In this document: positions 24,580 to 35,700 of the stretch, one piece after another | Numbering within the stretch: position 1 is the first letter of the stretch | Layout: every line of letters begins with the position of its first letter | Assembly: GCA_028023455.1 (NCBI GenBank) | Contig: JAQFVV010000036.1 | Coordinates: forward strand, 6,569,576 to 6,633,575 | Direction: 5' to 3' | Length of the DNA stretch: 64,000 nt | Source of the DNA: Epiperipatus broadwayi | Taxonomy: Eukaryota; Onychophora; Udeonychophora; Euonychophora; Peripatidae | Program-made: the position numbers and the translations under genes | Notes under the pieces: model-generated | What the model saw: the letters and a program-made list of their open reading frames with translations, nothing else | Database searches by the model: none | What the model was told of the DNA's origin: nothing

Positions 24580-25178
24580 AAACATCACAAGATCACCATT
24601 TCTTATGCTTGCTCATAATTGTTATTAAAACAGACAAAACTCTTACAGTAATGCCACCCAGTGCAAGCCAGAGTAATCAGTGGGTGCCAGAAGGCTTGAG
24701 CATAAAATCCCTACCTAGTTCCCACTCATCCAATATTCCCAGAATAGTTTCTAGCTTATGGCTTTCATCAGTGAGAAGCTTTGGATCTGAAAGCACTGCA
24801 CCTAGATCTTAGGATCTAATGCAACCCTCCAGCAGCCACTTTTTATCTTTACTTAACTACAAAACTATGAGTCTAAAATTGAAAACACATTTTCAATCCA
24901 AGCTCATTAGCTTATAAAGTCATACAGGTCTGAACTCAGTTCAATACCCATACATTTTGGTGTCTTTGGTTTTTCAATAACCATAGACACCACTATCCTA
25001 TTAAGCAAGATTGGTATTAAACCACTAGATATCACATGATCAACATTTCTTATGCTTGCTCATAACTGTTATTAAAACAGGAAAAACTCTCCATACAGTA
25101 GTGCCACTCAGTGCAAGCCAGATTAATCAATGGATGCCAGAAGGTTTGTGCATAAAATCCCTATCTAGTTCCTACTCA
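24580..25178 (-). repeat. HHR units E4: direct tandem dimer
   Basis: A complete unit starts at the terminus AACATCACAAGATCACC (24581) and passes the arm (AAAACTCTTACAG, GCCACCCAGTGCAAGCC), a minus hammerhead (24731-24784) and a body (CACCTAGATCTTAGG, CTTAACTACAAAACTATGAG, CCAATCCAAGCTCATTAGCTTA-like, TTTGGTGTCTTTGG). At 25031 the terminus ATCACATGATCAAC begins a second, truncated unit in the same orientation that ends at TACTCACC (25178), next to the ribozyme position. The repeat period is about 447 bp. Head-to-tail dimers of ribozyme units are the arrangement described for retrozymes and PLE terminal repeats. Confidence 0.8.
24731..24784 (-). ncRNA. Hammerhead motif, family 1 (stem III weakened)
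   Basis: On the minus strand CTGATGA follows stem I strand TTCTCA, which pairs with TGGGAA. Stem II is AAGC/GCTA with loop CATAA (one mismatched pair). GAAA is intact. Stem III reads ACTATT, so its second pair is lost. The site nucleotide is C. It is a recognisable but decayed ribozyme. Confidence 0.65.
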
Positions 25179-25482
25179 CCCTATATGACTATATAAGCTA
25201 ATGAGCTTGGATTGAAAATATTGTTTTCAATTTTAGACTCATAGTTCTGTAGTTAAGTAAAGATAAAAGGTGGCTTCTGGGGGGTTGCATTAGGTCCTAA
25301 GATCTAAGTGCAGTGCTCTCAGATCCAAGGTTCCTCACTGATGAAACCACAAGCTAGAAACTAGTATGGGGATATTGGATGAGTAGACACTAGATAGGGA
25401 TTTTGTGCACAAGCCTTCTGGGATCCACTGATTACTCTGGCTTGCACTGAGTGTCACTACTGTATGGAGAGTTTTTTTTGTT
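25179..25482 (+). repeat. HHR unit E5, inverted to E4
   Basis: Begins within the body (CTATATGACTATATAAGC) and reads on through AAGTAAAGATAAAAGGTGGC, GGTTGCATTAGGTCC and CTAAGTGCAGTGCTCTC, the hammerhead (25322-25380) and the arm out to GGAGAGTTTTTT. With E4 it gives a direct dimer followed by an inverted unit. Confidence 0.8.
25322..25380 (+). ncRNA. Hammerhead motif, family 1 (stem II deleted)
   Basis: TCCTCA, CTGATGA, GAAA, ACTAGT, A at the cleavage position and TGGGGA..TTGGAT are all present. The stem II 5' strand has lost two bases (AACCACAAGCCA), so stem II cannot close properly. Confidence 0.6.
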
Positions 25483-25904
25483 TTAAGATGAGTTCTCTGG
25501 ATATTTTTATCTGTTTTGGAATGGTGCTATTCATCAATAGTTGTTCTGGTGCTATATTTTCAAGGAATTGCTAGGAACCCAAGTTCAAACCCTTTTTTAA
25601 TAATTGGAATTCCCATCAACATCTAGCAGTAGCTTGGAATATAAGATACTCAACCAGAATATTGCATTATTTAACTACTTTATTAGTAATATCTTAATGA
25701 AGAGATGAAAAGCAAAAATGGGAATTAAACATAGATTAGTTTTAAACTCAACAGTAATTTATTCCAATCAGTAATAATGTTAAAAAGGCTCCAACATTCT
25801 CTTGTCAAATAATGAACTCTGCTAACATACAGAGTACAGGTGTTATTTAAAATAATTTACTCCAATGTAATATCTTTTAATAACTTACATTACAATCTAT
25901 ATTT

Positions 25905-26085
25905 AAAACAAGCAAAACTCTCCATACAGTATTCCCACTCCATGCAAGCCAGAGTAATCAATGGATGCTAGAAGGTTTGTGCAAAAAATCTCCATGTAGT
26001 GCCTACTCATCCAATATCCCCAGACCATTTCTGGCTTGTGGCCTTTATCAGTGAAATGGTGATCATGTGATGTTTATTGGCTTAA
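25905..26085 (-). repeat. HHR unit E6 with truncated ribozyme
   Basis: The arm and minus hammerhead 3' portion are present (26007-26054; box reads CTGATAA). After the ribozyme box it jumps straight to the other terminus (GGTGATCATGTGATGTTTATTGG). It lies on the 3' side of PLE copy 3. Confidence 0.7.
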
Positions 26086-27127
26086 TCTATATTTATTATC
26101 ATAAACTTTCTTAATTCTTCTCTTCCTATACCCTCACCTATCTGATCAACATTTTAATTATACACATATTAAAAAAGATTATAATCAAATATATAAAACC
26201 TACATAAAATATTATACTCAACTGAATATCATTATACAGAAGAATATGTAATTCAGTTTCACTGTAAAATAAATTAGTATTAAATACAATCATTTACTTC
26301 TAAGTAAATAAATGTTAATTCATTAATATATGACCAATAAATGTGTGGTAGATAATTCCACTTTGCCATGTATAGAATTCCATTAAATGTGGTACAATAA
26401 GGAGAGTCATCTGTGTCATGCAATTACAATAGATAGATGGAAAATAATGCTGCATAATGTTATACAAGTAATGATATATAAAATACAAAACCATATAACA
26501 TTAAAATACTAGCCAAAAACAAAATACTACTAAAATTTTCTCATGACCATGGCTTCATTCATTAACAAATAGATCTTCTTAAATGAAATTTAACTATATA
26601 CAAACAATAAGCAATATGCAAAACAAAATACTCCTCTATCACCCATCTTTAATCTCAGATTATGTCTTCACGAGACTGATGATCTCAGATTCAAATAAAT
26701 TTATCATCAGAGTTTTTTTACCCTTCTTTTTAATTTATGATAACTTCTGCACTTTTAGATAATATTCTATGACCTTTTTTCAGTTTATATACATACAAAG
26801 CTGAGTTTATAATATCTATTTTTACCTCTAACCTTATAACCTTTGATTCTTTGATTAACTAAATTTAATTTGGCCTACATAAAGTTTATGACAAATTCAA
26901 GATATTTTATAAACCATATCAAGAATAGATTTGCTGCCAATCAACTGTTATGAACTGTTTAGTATTAAATTTAAATCAAGGTCTTTTCTCAAATAACATT
27001 CATACCACCCAATAAATGATTATAAACCAATCTATAAATTCATTACTCCAATGATAGAAAAAAACTCTTTATTATCATTAACAATTAAACTTTTATTAGT
27101 AAATACATAATATTTTTATATGTCAAA

Positions 27128-27199
27128 TGCGTTGACTGGGAAGCGAACCTGGGCCATCTGCTTGGAAGGCAGCTATGCTAACTGCTAGGCCACCAATGC
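27128..27199 (-). repeat. tRNA-Gly(UCC)-like sequence, probably SINE
   Basis: A minus-strand cloverleaf: GCATTGG acceptor strand, D-arm GGCCTAGCAGTTAGC, anticodon arm CTGCCTTCCAAGCAG with UCC in a 7-nt loop, and T-arm with GGTTCGCTTCC. The acceptor pairs except for one A-C mismatch. AAATACATA occurs on both sides, which would suit a target duplication, and a second copy at 37706 shares the 3' trailer TTTGACA. This favours a retroposed repeat over a functional tRNA gene. Confidence 0.65.
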
Positions 27200-27620
27200 T
27201 TGGCAGCAAATACATATTTATAGTGCAAATCAATATAATCAAACATAAATTGACTCCTTTGAAAATAAAATTTATTTTCAAAATTACTAAATCTTTTATT
27301 CCTATAATATAAATTCAATAAAAATCGTTTCTTAAGAATAAAAGATTAATAAACATCAGGTCTTTTTATATTTGTTAAATTTTTATGTTTAATAAAATGA
27401 CTACAAAGTAAAATATGATCAGTCTTATCAACATATAAATCTAGAAATTTGAATTTAGCAAAATTGCAAGTACCCCATCAATAGTAAAAATTAATTTTAA
27501 AATTAAATGCATTCAATCCATCAAAAAATTATTCAATTTATCTTTCTCAATACAAACAAACAATGGTCAATATATCTAACAAATAATTTTCATGAAATAG
27601 AAAAATGATTAATAACTATA

Positions 27621-27712
27621 GTCTTGGTGGTCGAGAGGTCAGCGACAACTGCTTTACAGGCAGTTGTCCCGGGTTAGCGGGTTCGCTTCCCGGCTGATGC
27701 TATGACACATGA
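27621..27712 (+). repeat. tRNA-derived SINE with A-tail
   Basis: GTCTTGGTGGTCGAGAGGTC (A-box region) is followed by a perfect 8-bp anticodon-type stem ACAACTGC/GCAGTTGT with 7-nt loop TTTACAG. An extended variable region, the B-box GGGTTCGCTTCC, GCTATGACACATGAG and a short A-run complete it. The same architecture and GCTATGACA 3' motif occur at 54453-54563. It interrupts PLE copy 3. Confidence 0.7.
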
Positions 27713-27920
27713 GAAAAAAAACTACTCTTCAAAATATGAATAAAGACAGAGGACATTACAGAAGAAATAATAACCAATAAACCATATTTCTTTAATCTTC
27801 TAAAACATTATTACATATAAAATACATAAAATTTTCTAACAATAATACCAAATCATGAATAATATTAATCTCATCTGCAGAAAAATATCCATGTTTCCTT
27901 AAAATAAAAATAAACACGGT

Positions 27921-28098
27921 ACTACTTTTTATAAACAAAGCAAAACTCTCCATACAGTAGTGCCACCCTGTGCCAACTAGAGTAATCAATGAATGCCAGA
28001 AGGCTTGTGCATAAAATCCCTATCTAATACCTCCTCATTCAATATCCCCAGACTAGTTTCTGGCTTGTGGCCATCATCAGTGAGGAGCTTTGGATAAC
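27921..28098 (-). repeat. HHR unit E7
   Basis: Arm ATAAACAAAGCAAAACTCTCC, GTGCCACCCTGTGCC, ATCAATGAATGCC, followed by the complete minus-strand hammerhead. It stops just after the stem I strand (TTGGATAACATAG). It directly adjoins PLE copy 3 on its 5' side, in the same orientation. Confidence 0.85.
28037..28095 (-). ncRNA. Hammerhead ribozyme, family 1, canonical
   Basis: Read on the minus strand from 28095: ATCCAA, internal loop AGC, TCCTCA, box CTGATGA (28080-28074), stem II TGGC-CACAA-GCCA (28073-28061), GAAA (28060-28057), stem III AC-TA-GT, site C (28051), then TGGGGA, loop TA, TTGAAT. All core positions of the hammerhead consensus are present. Stem II is 4/4, inner stem I 6/6 (one G-U) and outer stem I 5/6 paired. 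Predicted cleavage lies between 28051 and 28050. The ACTAGT stem III is self-complementary, so a dimeric form is also possible. The open helix is stem I, which makes it type I. Confidence 0.88.
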
Positions 28099-28169
28099 AT
28101 AGTTTCAATGTCTAAATTATCAAATACGCAATCATCCTCTTAAAAAATCCATTTATTTTATTACATGTT

Positions 28170-28950
28170 TTAATTCTTCAACTGCCTCTTACAAGGCATC
28201 TTGTTGACATCTGACGTCACTCTAACTCTGCTAGTTCTTATGCTAAAATATTCATTTGACAGGTATTGATTAGGTTTTTAAAAGTTCTGTAAGATGGTGC
28301 CCTCTTCCGAATTATTTTACAAGTAAAAAATCAAAAAAACCACATTTTAAACTAAACAAAGAAAGAACCTTGTCAGTAATTGGTTGTCAGCCAGCTCTCA
28401 GCCGAAAAAGACATTCTGATTGGCTGGAAAGAACAAAGAAACCGCCTGATCAAAGAAAATAAAGAAAAACGCTGAGATTTTCATTTCGAATGCAATTTAA
28501 GTATTAAAAAAATATAATTTGAGAAATTAAACTAGTTTTTTAAAAAATATACCAAAAAAACAAAATTATTTTCGAAAAATATTGAAGATTTTAGTAAAAA
28601 TATTTAAGCTTTAGCAAAAAGAAATCTTTACTTTTCGATAACGTAAAATTGAAAAAAAGCGTTTGCGTCATGCACTTTTTTGTTTAGACATTCACTTTAT
28701 ATTTGCCAAAATTGAATATATTTTATAATAAATAAATAGCAATTTATTTTTGAAAGAACTTTTGTTCTCTTTCATAACCTGAAAAATTAGTAATATACTT
28801 TTTATAAACGTATCTGAGTTGAATTTAATATTATAGGCGAATATGTTTTAACAAAATTCTTTGTCTTCAGTTTGTGAGTTGGCCAATTAAAAGATTTGAT
28901 TTTTACCTCATACAACCAATAATATAATTAGCGGTTAAAGGGTTAAAAAA
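28170..28950 (-). repeat. Unclassified repeat X, copy A
   Basis: Diverged inverted match to 31690-32490. Shared blocks include TTAACYCTTT at one end, AAAAGTATATTA..AATTT, CAGGTTATGAAAG, AAAGTAAA-rich segments and GAATTATTTTA.AAGTAAAAAATCAA. The TTAAC-CTTT end recalls piggyBac-type MITEs, but the opposite end was not matched. Confidence 0.55.
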
Positions 28951-28959
28951 AGACACACA

Positions 28960-30430
28960 AAACTGACCTGAATTTATATAACTATTGCAAAAAATCTTAT
29001 AAGGAATTTTAAAATGTTATTAACAATGCCCTTGTAAAATCAAGAATTTTCCTTAAAGGAAAATTATCTTTATAAAACTTAAGATTAAAAAAAAACTTTA
29101 GGAGCCAGATAATCACTTAGATAATAATTTAAATAAGTAGATATTTGCCTGAAGGTTTGTGATAATGTTATATTAGATATCATAATATGTTAGATTGTTC
29201 CTCTCATCTATCAGTAAATGCTGAATGTATAGAAAATTTGAAACTTTACCTAGACATTTCAAATACAAACACTTTGCTAGTAATAACACAAATAAGCTTT
29301 GATTGCAATCTCAATGTAAGCTGACACTCCCAAGATGGGCTATGAATATGGAGACCAAAGTGCTCCAAAAGCACTAAGCTTTATAATTCTGGTCTAATAA
29401 TACTAAGCTTCACTTTTTGCATAAGGCACAATTTAAAACAACACAGGATAGTAATTACACAATGTTTTGAGTAGTATTATTCTTCACTCTTTTTCAGGTG
29501 TTTCTGATCTGACCAGTGATAGTATTAACATAGGAGTCTAACTTGCATCTTTTACATTCTTGAATATCAAATTAAAGGCAAACTCTCTAACCAATTGTTT
29601 AAAATTTTCTATACATTCAACATGGTTTTTGATGGAAATAGACCAACATATTATTGCATCTAAGATGTTATTTGTTTAGTAAAATGACTGACTGATTTAT
29701 GCTTTCTAATGTATATAGGGATGAGTTATATATTTTTTCTTGGATCATAAGTCTATGTATTATCATAAGTTTATTTTTCATTTCAAGAGTATTGATATTA
29801 TGATAAAGTGAAATGATAAAAAAATATGAAATAAATGAAATATATTTTAACTATATGGGTTTTATGGCATACAACACCCTAGTGTGTGCACAAATATATA
29901 TAAAGTTAAAAGCAAAAGAAAAAATAAACACAATCAAATTTTTTTGTAGATATTTTCTACATTCCATTGGAGTAAGAGTAAGAAATGAAATAATGTTGAA
30001 TTTTAAAATAAAATTTTATTATGAAATAAACAATTGAAAAGATCTAAGTAATATTTTTATTGAATTCTGATTTTAAAATTAAATCAAGCATGTTTTATGT
30101 TAAAATAGATCTACTGATAATTGTAAAAATCCACTATCTATTTTACAAATCTTTTTTTTTAAATTAAAACATGTATAACATTTTGATAAAATTTCTACTA
30201 TCTATTTTAGAAATCTTTTTTACGTAGTGCTTGTAGATTATACTTTGATAAAATTTCAAAGTTGCTTTTAAAAGAATTGAAATGGATTGAAAAGATAGAA
30301 ATTGATAAAGATAGGAAAAGCAGTTTTGAGTTAATGAATTTTTCCACCCCATCCTAACTATAAAAACAGTTGATAAAAGATTAAGGGAAGTTGGTTTTCA
30401 GAGTTATACAGAATGACAAAGAAATAAATG
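28960..30430. other. Gene-poor stretch
   Basis: No motif-bearing frames. The plus frame 29813-30037 is K/N/I-rich low complexity. No transposon termini could be identified. Confidence 0.45.
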
Positions 30431-30439
30431 CAAGCAAAA

Positions 30440-33400
30440 CATTTGATCCAACGGTGACTACTAGTTCATGATGGTGGAATTTGAATTCATATGGAGGAAA
30501 AAAGTCAACTTCTAGTGCTTCATAGCCCTAATGTGGACAAAACAGCTAGCTTGCCTAAAGTCTATCCAATCCTAGCCAGAAATGAGATCACTGTAGACTA
30601 ACAATTACCTTAACTATATTTGTCACAATGACACCATATCACATCATATTTATATAGTGCAGCTGGTGAGTTATGTTAAATAATTTCTTTAAATGAGATT
30701 TTAAAAGTGACATATATAGAAAAAATGATATTATTTTAAATCATTTATTTAAAGAAAATAACATATAAAATGTATAATTTGAAAGTGAAACAAATAATTT
30801 TTATTTGAATTAAAAAATCTAAAAGTAAAGAATTAATTCATAGATGATTACTTATATATTTTTTAAGAAATTGCTTTAAGGGATTCCTCAAAAATGCTAT
30901 TTTGAAAGTGCAAGTAAATTTTTGTTTTAATTAAAAAAACAAATGATAATTAAGACAATTTTATTTGTAAAAAAAAAATGAAAAAGTAAACTCCAAATTC
31001 TTTTTAGATTAGAAAAAAAAAACCCTGTTGGAAATATTTATAATTAATTAATTAAGAATAGCCTGTTAAAAAGACTGATTTTTTGTTTTTTAAAAAAAGA
31101 GAAGAAAAAAAAGAAAAATTTGCTATTAAAATAAATGGATTTTTATATACTTTCAACAAAAAATTAAATGTGAAAATATATTTTTAATAATTTTATTAGT
31201 TTGATAAAATATCATGGTATAAATGTCAGTGTGCACATATATTAGTATGTGCACACACATATATACTATATCTATCATTAATTATGTATTATAAGAATGA
31301 AAATGAATTTCATTTATAGGTTTATGAATTCAAATATGTTAATAAATTATTATACTGCATGTCTGTGCAATTATATATATGGGTTTTATACAAACCCAAT
31401 GTGAGGTATTTGCATCATTAAAATGTGATTAAAATATTAATTGTTTACCATATTTTATATGATGAGTGAAATATATTCATCAATTGTACTGCATGTCTGT
31501 GTACAAATCCCAATGCATGTCAGGTAGACACATATAGTTAAATTTTAATCATTTATATTATTATGTTATGACAATTGAAATATGTTCCTAAATTATTTTA
31601 CTACATGTTAGTATGCTAATATATAGGTGTTTTATGGAAATTTATCGGAACATATATGTAGATCACCATGTGATAGTAATTTTGTTTTTATGTTAACTCT
31701 TTCCATGATGAAAATTCCAGTTGGCTGAGTGAGTTAAAACTCTAAACTTTTGATTGGTCAATTACAGAATCAACAGTAAAAATATATTCATCTTTTAATA
31801 TTATATTCATTTTAGCTTCATTTGTAAAAAGTATATTAATAATTTGTCAGGTTATGAAAGTAAACGAAAGTTTTTTTAAAAGTAAATTTTTATTTATAAT
31901 TATCAAAATATTCAATAGCGGAAAAAAATCAAAAAAAAATCAGGGTGATGCAATGTCATTGATTTCTTTCCTCAATTTACATTATTATAAAAGTTAAGAA
32001 TTTTTTTGTAAAATCTTACCATATTTATAAAAATAATTATATTTTCAGCATATTTTACCAAAATACATTATAATATGTAAATAAATTCCAGAAAAATATT
32101 CTAAAACATTAATTTTTGTTAGAAAATCAAATAAACAGCTTGGGGCAATCTAAACTTTTGACAGATATCAAAATCATTGCTATTCACTCGTTTTTTTTTT
32201 AATTTACGTTCGTGTAAAAGTATACAATTTTTTGATAAAATCTTACTACTTTTGTAAAATAACTATACTTTCAGCATATTTTATGAAAATAATTTATAAT
32301 ATGTTTGGAAAATAATAAAAAAAACACTCTAAAACATATGTTTTCATTTTCAGCGGTGAAAATTATTTAACGGCGGTCTTTTTTTGTCCAAATAATCATC
32401 AGCCAATCATCGTTGAGAACAGATGGCCTCCTCCTTTTGTTAGACTTAAAACATCACTATTATTGATTTTTTACTTATAAAATAATTCAAGATAGGGCAG
32501 CATCTTACGGGACTTTTTCTAAGCTTTCAAACAAGCGTAAAATCATCACCATAGCTCAAAAAATGACCGATTTCAAGTGACCTAAAGCCATTGATGTGGA
32601 TGAGCATCCAGAGCTCAGTAAGAGTAATCAAAGTCAGAATGCTTATATATGTATAGCCAAATTCTGCAGACCTTAATTTCATTTTTTATTGTTGTTAATA
32701 AACTTATATTCCATTGTTACAATTATTCCAGTGAACTTAATTTTAGATGGTTTTAGAATATTGTCTGTTGCATCAATTCTTAGTCACAGTAACAATTATA
32801 GAGCTTGTTTTTTTTCTGAGCTAGATTTATGAATAATGGTCTATTATATGAAAGGGGTGTATATTAGTGTTTATGATCATCCAGTTGATAATCATCCTGG
32901 ATTGGCACAAGGGAATATTCTTTAAAGTTCTTGCACTACATTTTATTTAGTTTAATCTCTATTAGACATTAATTTTATAGTTGGCCAGTACATTAACAAT
33001 ACTAAATGGCCAGAGCATTGATTATGATCAGCAGGTTTTAATATCCTACCATTATTGTTTTGATTGTTATATATTCTGAGGGATTAACACTTAAGTTTGT
33101 GCATCCAAATTATGTGTAAATAATTGGCCCAAACTGGCAAGGGCTAAATAAATAGCTTGGTCTACAGTAGATCCATTTCAAATCCAGTCACAAGATTGGC
33201 TATTGATTTAGTGTATTGTTGATCATTCATGATAATGAATGAGTAGTACTTATACTTATTTTTAATGCTGGTGAACTTAGTTATTTATGCTTATGCTTAA
33301 GATAGTTAGCTGTGACCTCTCAGAGGGATCTCTCATGTTCATTAGTTTATACTGATTCATAGTCAATTATTTTATATTCATTACTTTATATTACTTCTAT

Positions 33401-33505
33401 AAATTATATTTTATTTCATTATTTGAAATATTTTGTTTATTTGGGGATGATGGTAAATGCCATCATACCAGGTAACCCCCAAATATCCCCATACCATTAC
33501 AATAT
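30440..33505 (-). repeat. Unclassified repeat R, arm 2
   Basis: Reverse-complement counterpart of 15636-18500, with collinear landmarks from ACTCACCAGCT (30678 end) to TGTAATGG (33505 end). It is interrupted by repeat X copy B (31690-32490). Divergence is high enough that no open frame is shared. Confidence 0.7.
31690..32490 (+). repeat. Unclassified repeat X, copy B
   Basis: Begins TTAACTCTTTCCATGATG (31693) and matches 28950-28170 in reverse. It is absent from arm 1 of repeat R, so it inserted after the two R arms separated. Confidence 0.55.
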
Positions 33506-33509
33506 ATTA

Positions 33510-34185
33510 ATAAAAAATGTAATCTTTTAAACTGGCAAGGAATGAATATATATCACATCAAACTTAAGTTCTAGCATGATTTTCAATTTAGTTTAATTTG
33601 ATAATGATCGTGATTATGTAATCAAAAATATATATCTGACATAAATATTTTATTTATTGCCAAAGTTCAATACAACTAAGATTCTCATGAAAGCTCAAAA
33701 AATGGCAATCCTTATTATTTTTTTATACTATTAAGGTGGTGAAATGATTTTATTTACAGCTAGAGGGAGCTTTATCAATTCCTATATTATTTTAGTATGA
33801 TAATTCAGTACTTTATTTAATATTTATATATTTATACTATAAATTAAAATGAATTTCACACAATTAACCATACTCTTGAAAATATTGAGGGGGGAGGGAC
33901 ATGTGCCAGTGACTCCTAAGATACAAGTCTGTTAATTATAAATGAATGATGCAAAACTTTTTGAAATATAAAATCATGTTGAGTAGAAGATTAGTTAAAA
34001 ATCATGCATTTATATAAAAAATATTAAACTTTTGTTAAAGTCTATTCTAAAGTTAAATTAGATATAATTTTTGACTTACTAAAGAATATATACATGCATA
34101 TGTATTCATAGTATTATTTCCAGGAGCTTCTGTTTAGTAAAAATATAATAGTTAAATAGCTAATGTTTCAGTACAATAACAAATA
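33510..34185. other. AT-rich stretch, nothing recognised
   Basis: Contains one short G-run (33888-33898). No coding, RNA or repeat-end signal. Confidence 0.45.
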
Positions 34186-34189
34186 CTTT

Positions 34190-34650
34190 CTTAAAACATG
34201 CAAAACTCTCTATACATATTGCCACTCAGTGCAAGCCACAGTAATCAAAGGATGCCAGAAGGTTTGTGCATAAAATCCCCATCTAGTGCCTACACATCCA
34301 ATATCCCCAGACTAGTTTCTGTCTTATGGCTTTCATCAGTGAGGAGCCTTGGATCTGAGAGCATTGCACCTAGATCTTAAGGATCTAATGCAACCCTCCA
34401 GCAGCCACCATTTATCTCTACTTAACTACAAAACTATGAGACTTAAATTGAAAACCCTATAATATTTTCAATCCAAGCTCATCAGCTTATATAGTCATAT
34501 AGGTCTGAACTATGCACAAGCCTTCTGGCATCCATTGATTACTCTGGCTTGCACTGAGTGGCAATATGTATAGAGAGTTTTGTCTGTTTTAATAACAGTT
34601 AAGAGCAAGCATAAGAAATTGTGATCATGTGGTGTTTATTGGCTTAAAAC
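34190..34650 (-). repeat. HHR unit E8 with inverted terminal arm
   Basis: A complete minus unit (arm, hammerhead 34296-34354, body through TTAACTACAAAACTATGAG and CCAAGCTCATCAGCTTATA) is joined at about 34511 to an inverted arm (ATGCACAAGCC...GAGAGTTTTGTCTG) that runs out to TGTGATCATGTGGTG. Both termini are therefore present in inverted orientation. Confidence 0.8.
34296..34354 (-). ncRNA. Hammerhead motif, family 1 (stem II damaged)
   Basis: CTGATGA, GAAA, AC-TA-GT, site C, TCCTCA/TGGGGA and ATCCAA/TTGGAT are all intact. Stem II is AAGC/GACA with loop CATAA and cannot pair well. Confidence 0.65.
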
Positions 34651-34959
34651 AAGTACTTTCCTCAGAACTTCTTATTTCTCAAATCATATTTTTATGATTT
34701 CAGAAAGAAGAAGCTCTGAGAAAAGTACTTATTATTGTACCAAAATGTTAGCTATTATATTTTTTATTTCACGGAAGCTACCAAAAAGTATACTATGAAT
34801 TCATCATTTATCTGTGAGAATATTAAAATTAATATATATATATGTCAAGAATAAATCTATTTATCTACCTTTATATATATATATGTGTGTAAATAGATAG
34901 ATTGGTACTAATTTAGAGTGCATTCTTCACCATTTTGATTTCTAAGGGGACCCCAAACT

Positions 34960-35700
34960 GACCAAATACACAACCAAGTGATAGATAAGATCAAATAATC
35001 AACACAGAATTGTGAAAATCACATGACCAAAAGATCAAATTACGGATATAACCTTCTGTTGAAAAATTAAAAAGAACTTGCAAATTTTGTAGAACTATGA
35101 TCAATCAAAAAAAAAAAAAAAACTCATCTAGAAATCAAAATATCAAGGATATTAGAAAATGACCAAAATAAAATCCTGCCATCATAATCACATGACCAAA
35201 ATTTCAAATTATTATTGTAATGAAATATGAAACAATGATCTCAAAAAAAAAAAAAAAATAGCGAAACTCAAAAAAATTTCAAACCTAAGTTTATAATTAA
35301 TAAATACTAATGCATTTTATTACAATGTATGGTGATAACAATGTGTTGAATAAACATAAAAACAACTGCTGAAAGCATAATCAAACATAAAAATTAAAAA
35401 AATAAAATTGCCCAAACTAAACTCATAACTAATAAATAGTAATGCATATGGTCAAACAAAAAATGTGCACAAGGTAAAAAAATTAAATAATAAAATTTCT
35501 CAAACTAATCATACAACTAATAAATACTAAGCATCTGGTCAGGCAATATGTCAGTAACCACATGTTCAATATCAGAGCATTTGCATACTCACATGTTGAA
35601 TAACCATAAAAACAACTGCCAAAGGAGTATTTGCATAGTCAAATATAAAAATTGAAAAATAAAATTGCTCAAACTAAACTTATAATTAATAAATAGATTT
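34960..35700 (+). repeat. Degenerate tandem repeat region
   Basis: Repeated phrases ACTAATAAATA(G/C)TAATGCAT, AAACTAAACTCATAAC and TGTTGAATAAACATAAAAACAACTGC-type blocks recur several times at irregular spacing, with two long A-runs. It is probably a decayed minisatellite. Confidence 0.6.

Larger units (their letters stand above)
26640..27925 (-). pseudogene. Penelope-like element copy 3, degenerate
   Basis: Minus-strand PLE relic. 27925-27792 reads GYFSADEINIIHDLVLLLEN, homologous to copy 2, then a broken FYxxKxG..ISSVMSS block (27790-27720) corresponding to the RT FYxQ..GSPIS motif. A SINE interrupts it (27621-27712). Then RYIDHCLFVLRK (~27600-27560) stands where RYVDD is expected. FKFLDLYVDKTDH (~27450-27410) is the FLD block, and 26910-26700 reads YVGQIKF...INSALYVYKLKKGHRI, a GIY-YIG nuclease remnant with YVG and the ALxxHxxxxGH signature. 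The RT catalytic aspartates are altered and frames are broken. It is flanked by HHR units E7 and E6. Confidence 0.7.

Noticed and set aside
26650-26715. CTGATGA strings on both strands suggesting another hammerhead
   Set aside because: No GAAA in the right place, and stems II and III cannot be drawn; part of a decayed PLE endonuclease region.
27128-27199. Functional tRNA-Gly gene
   Set aside because: An acceptor mismatch, a shared trailer with another copy and a possible target duplication favour a retroposed repeat.
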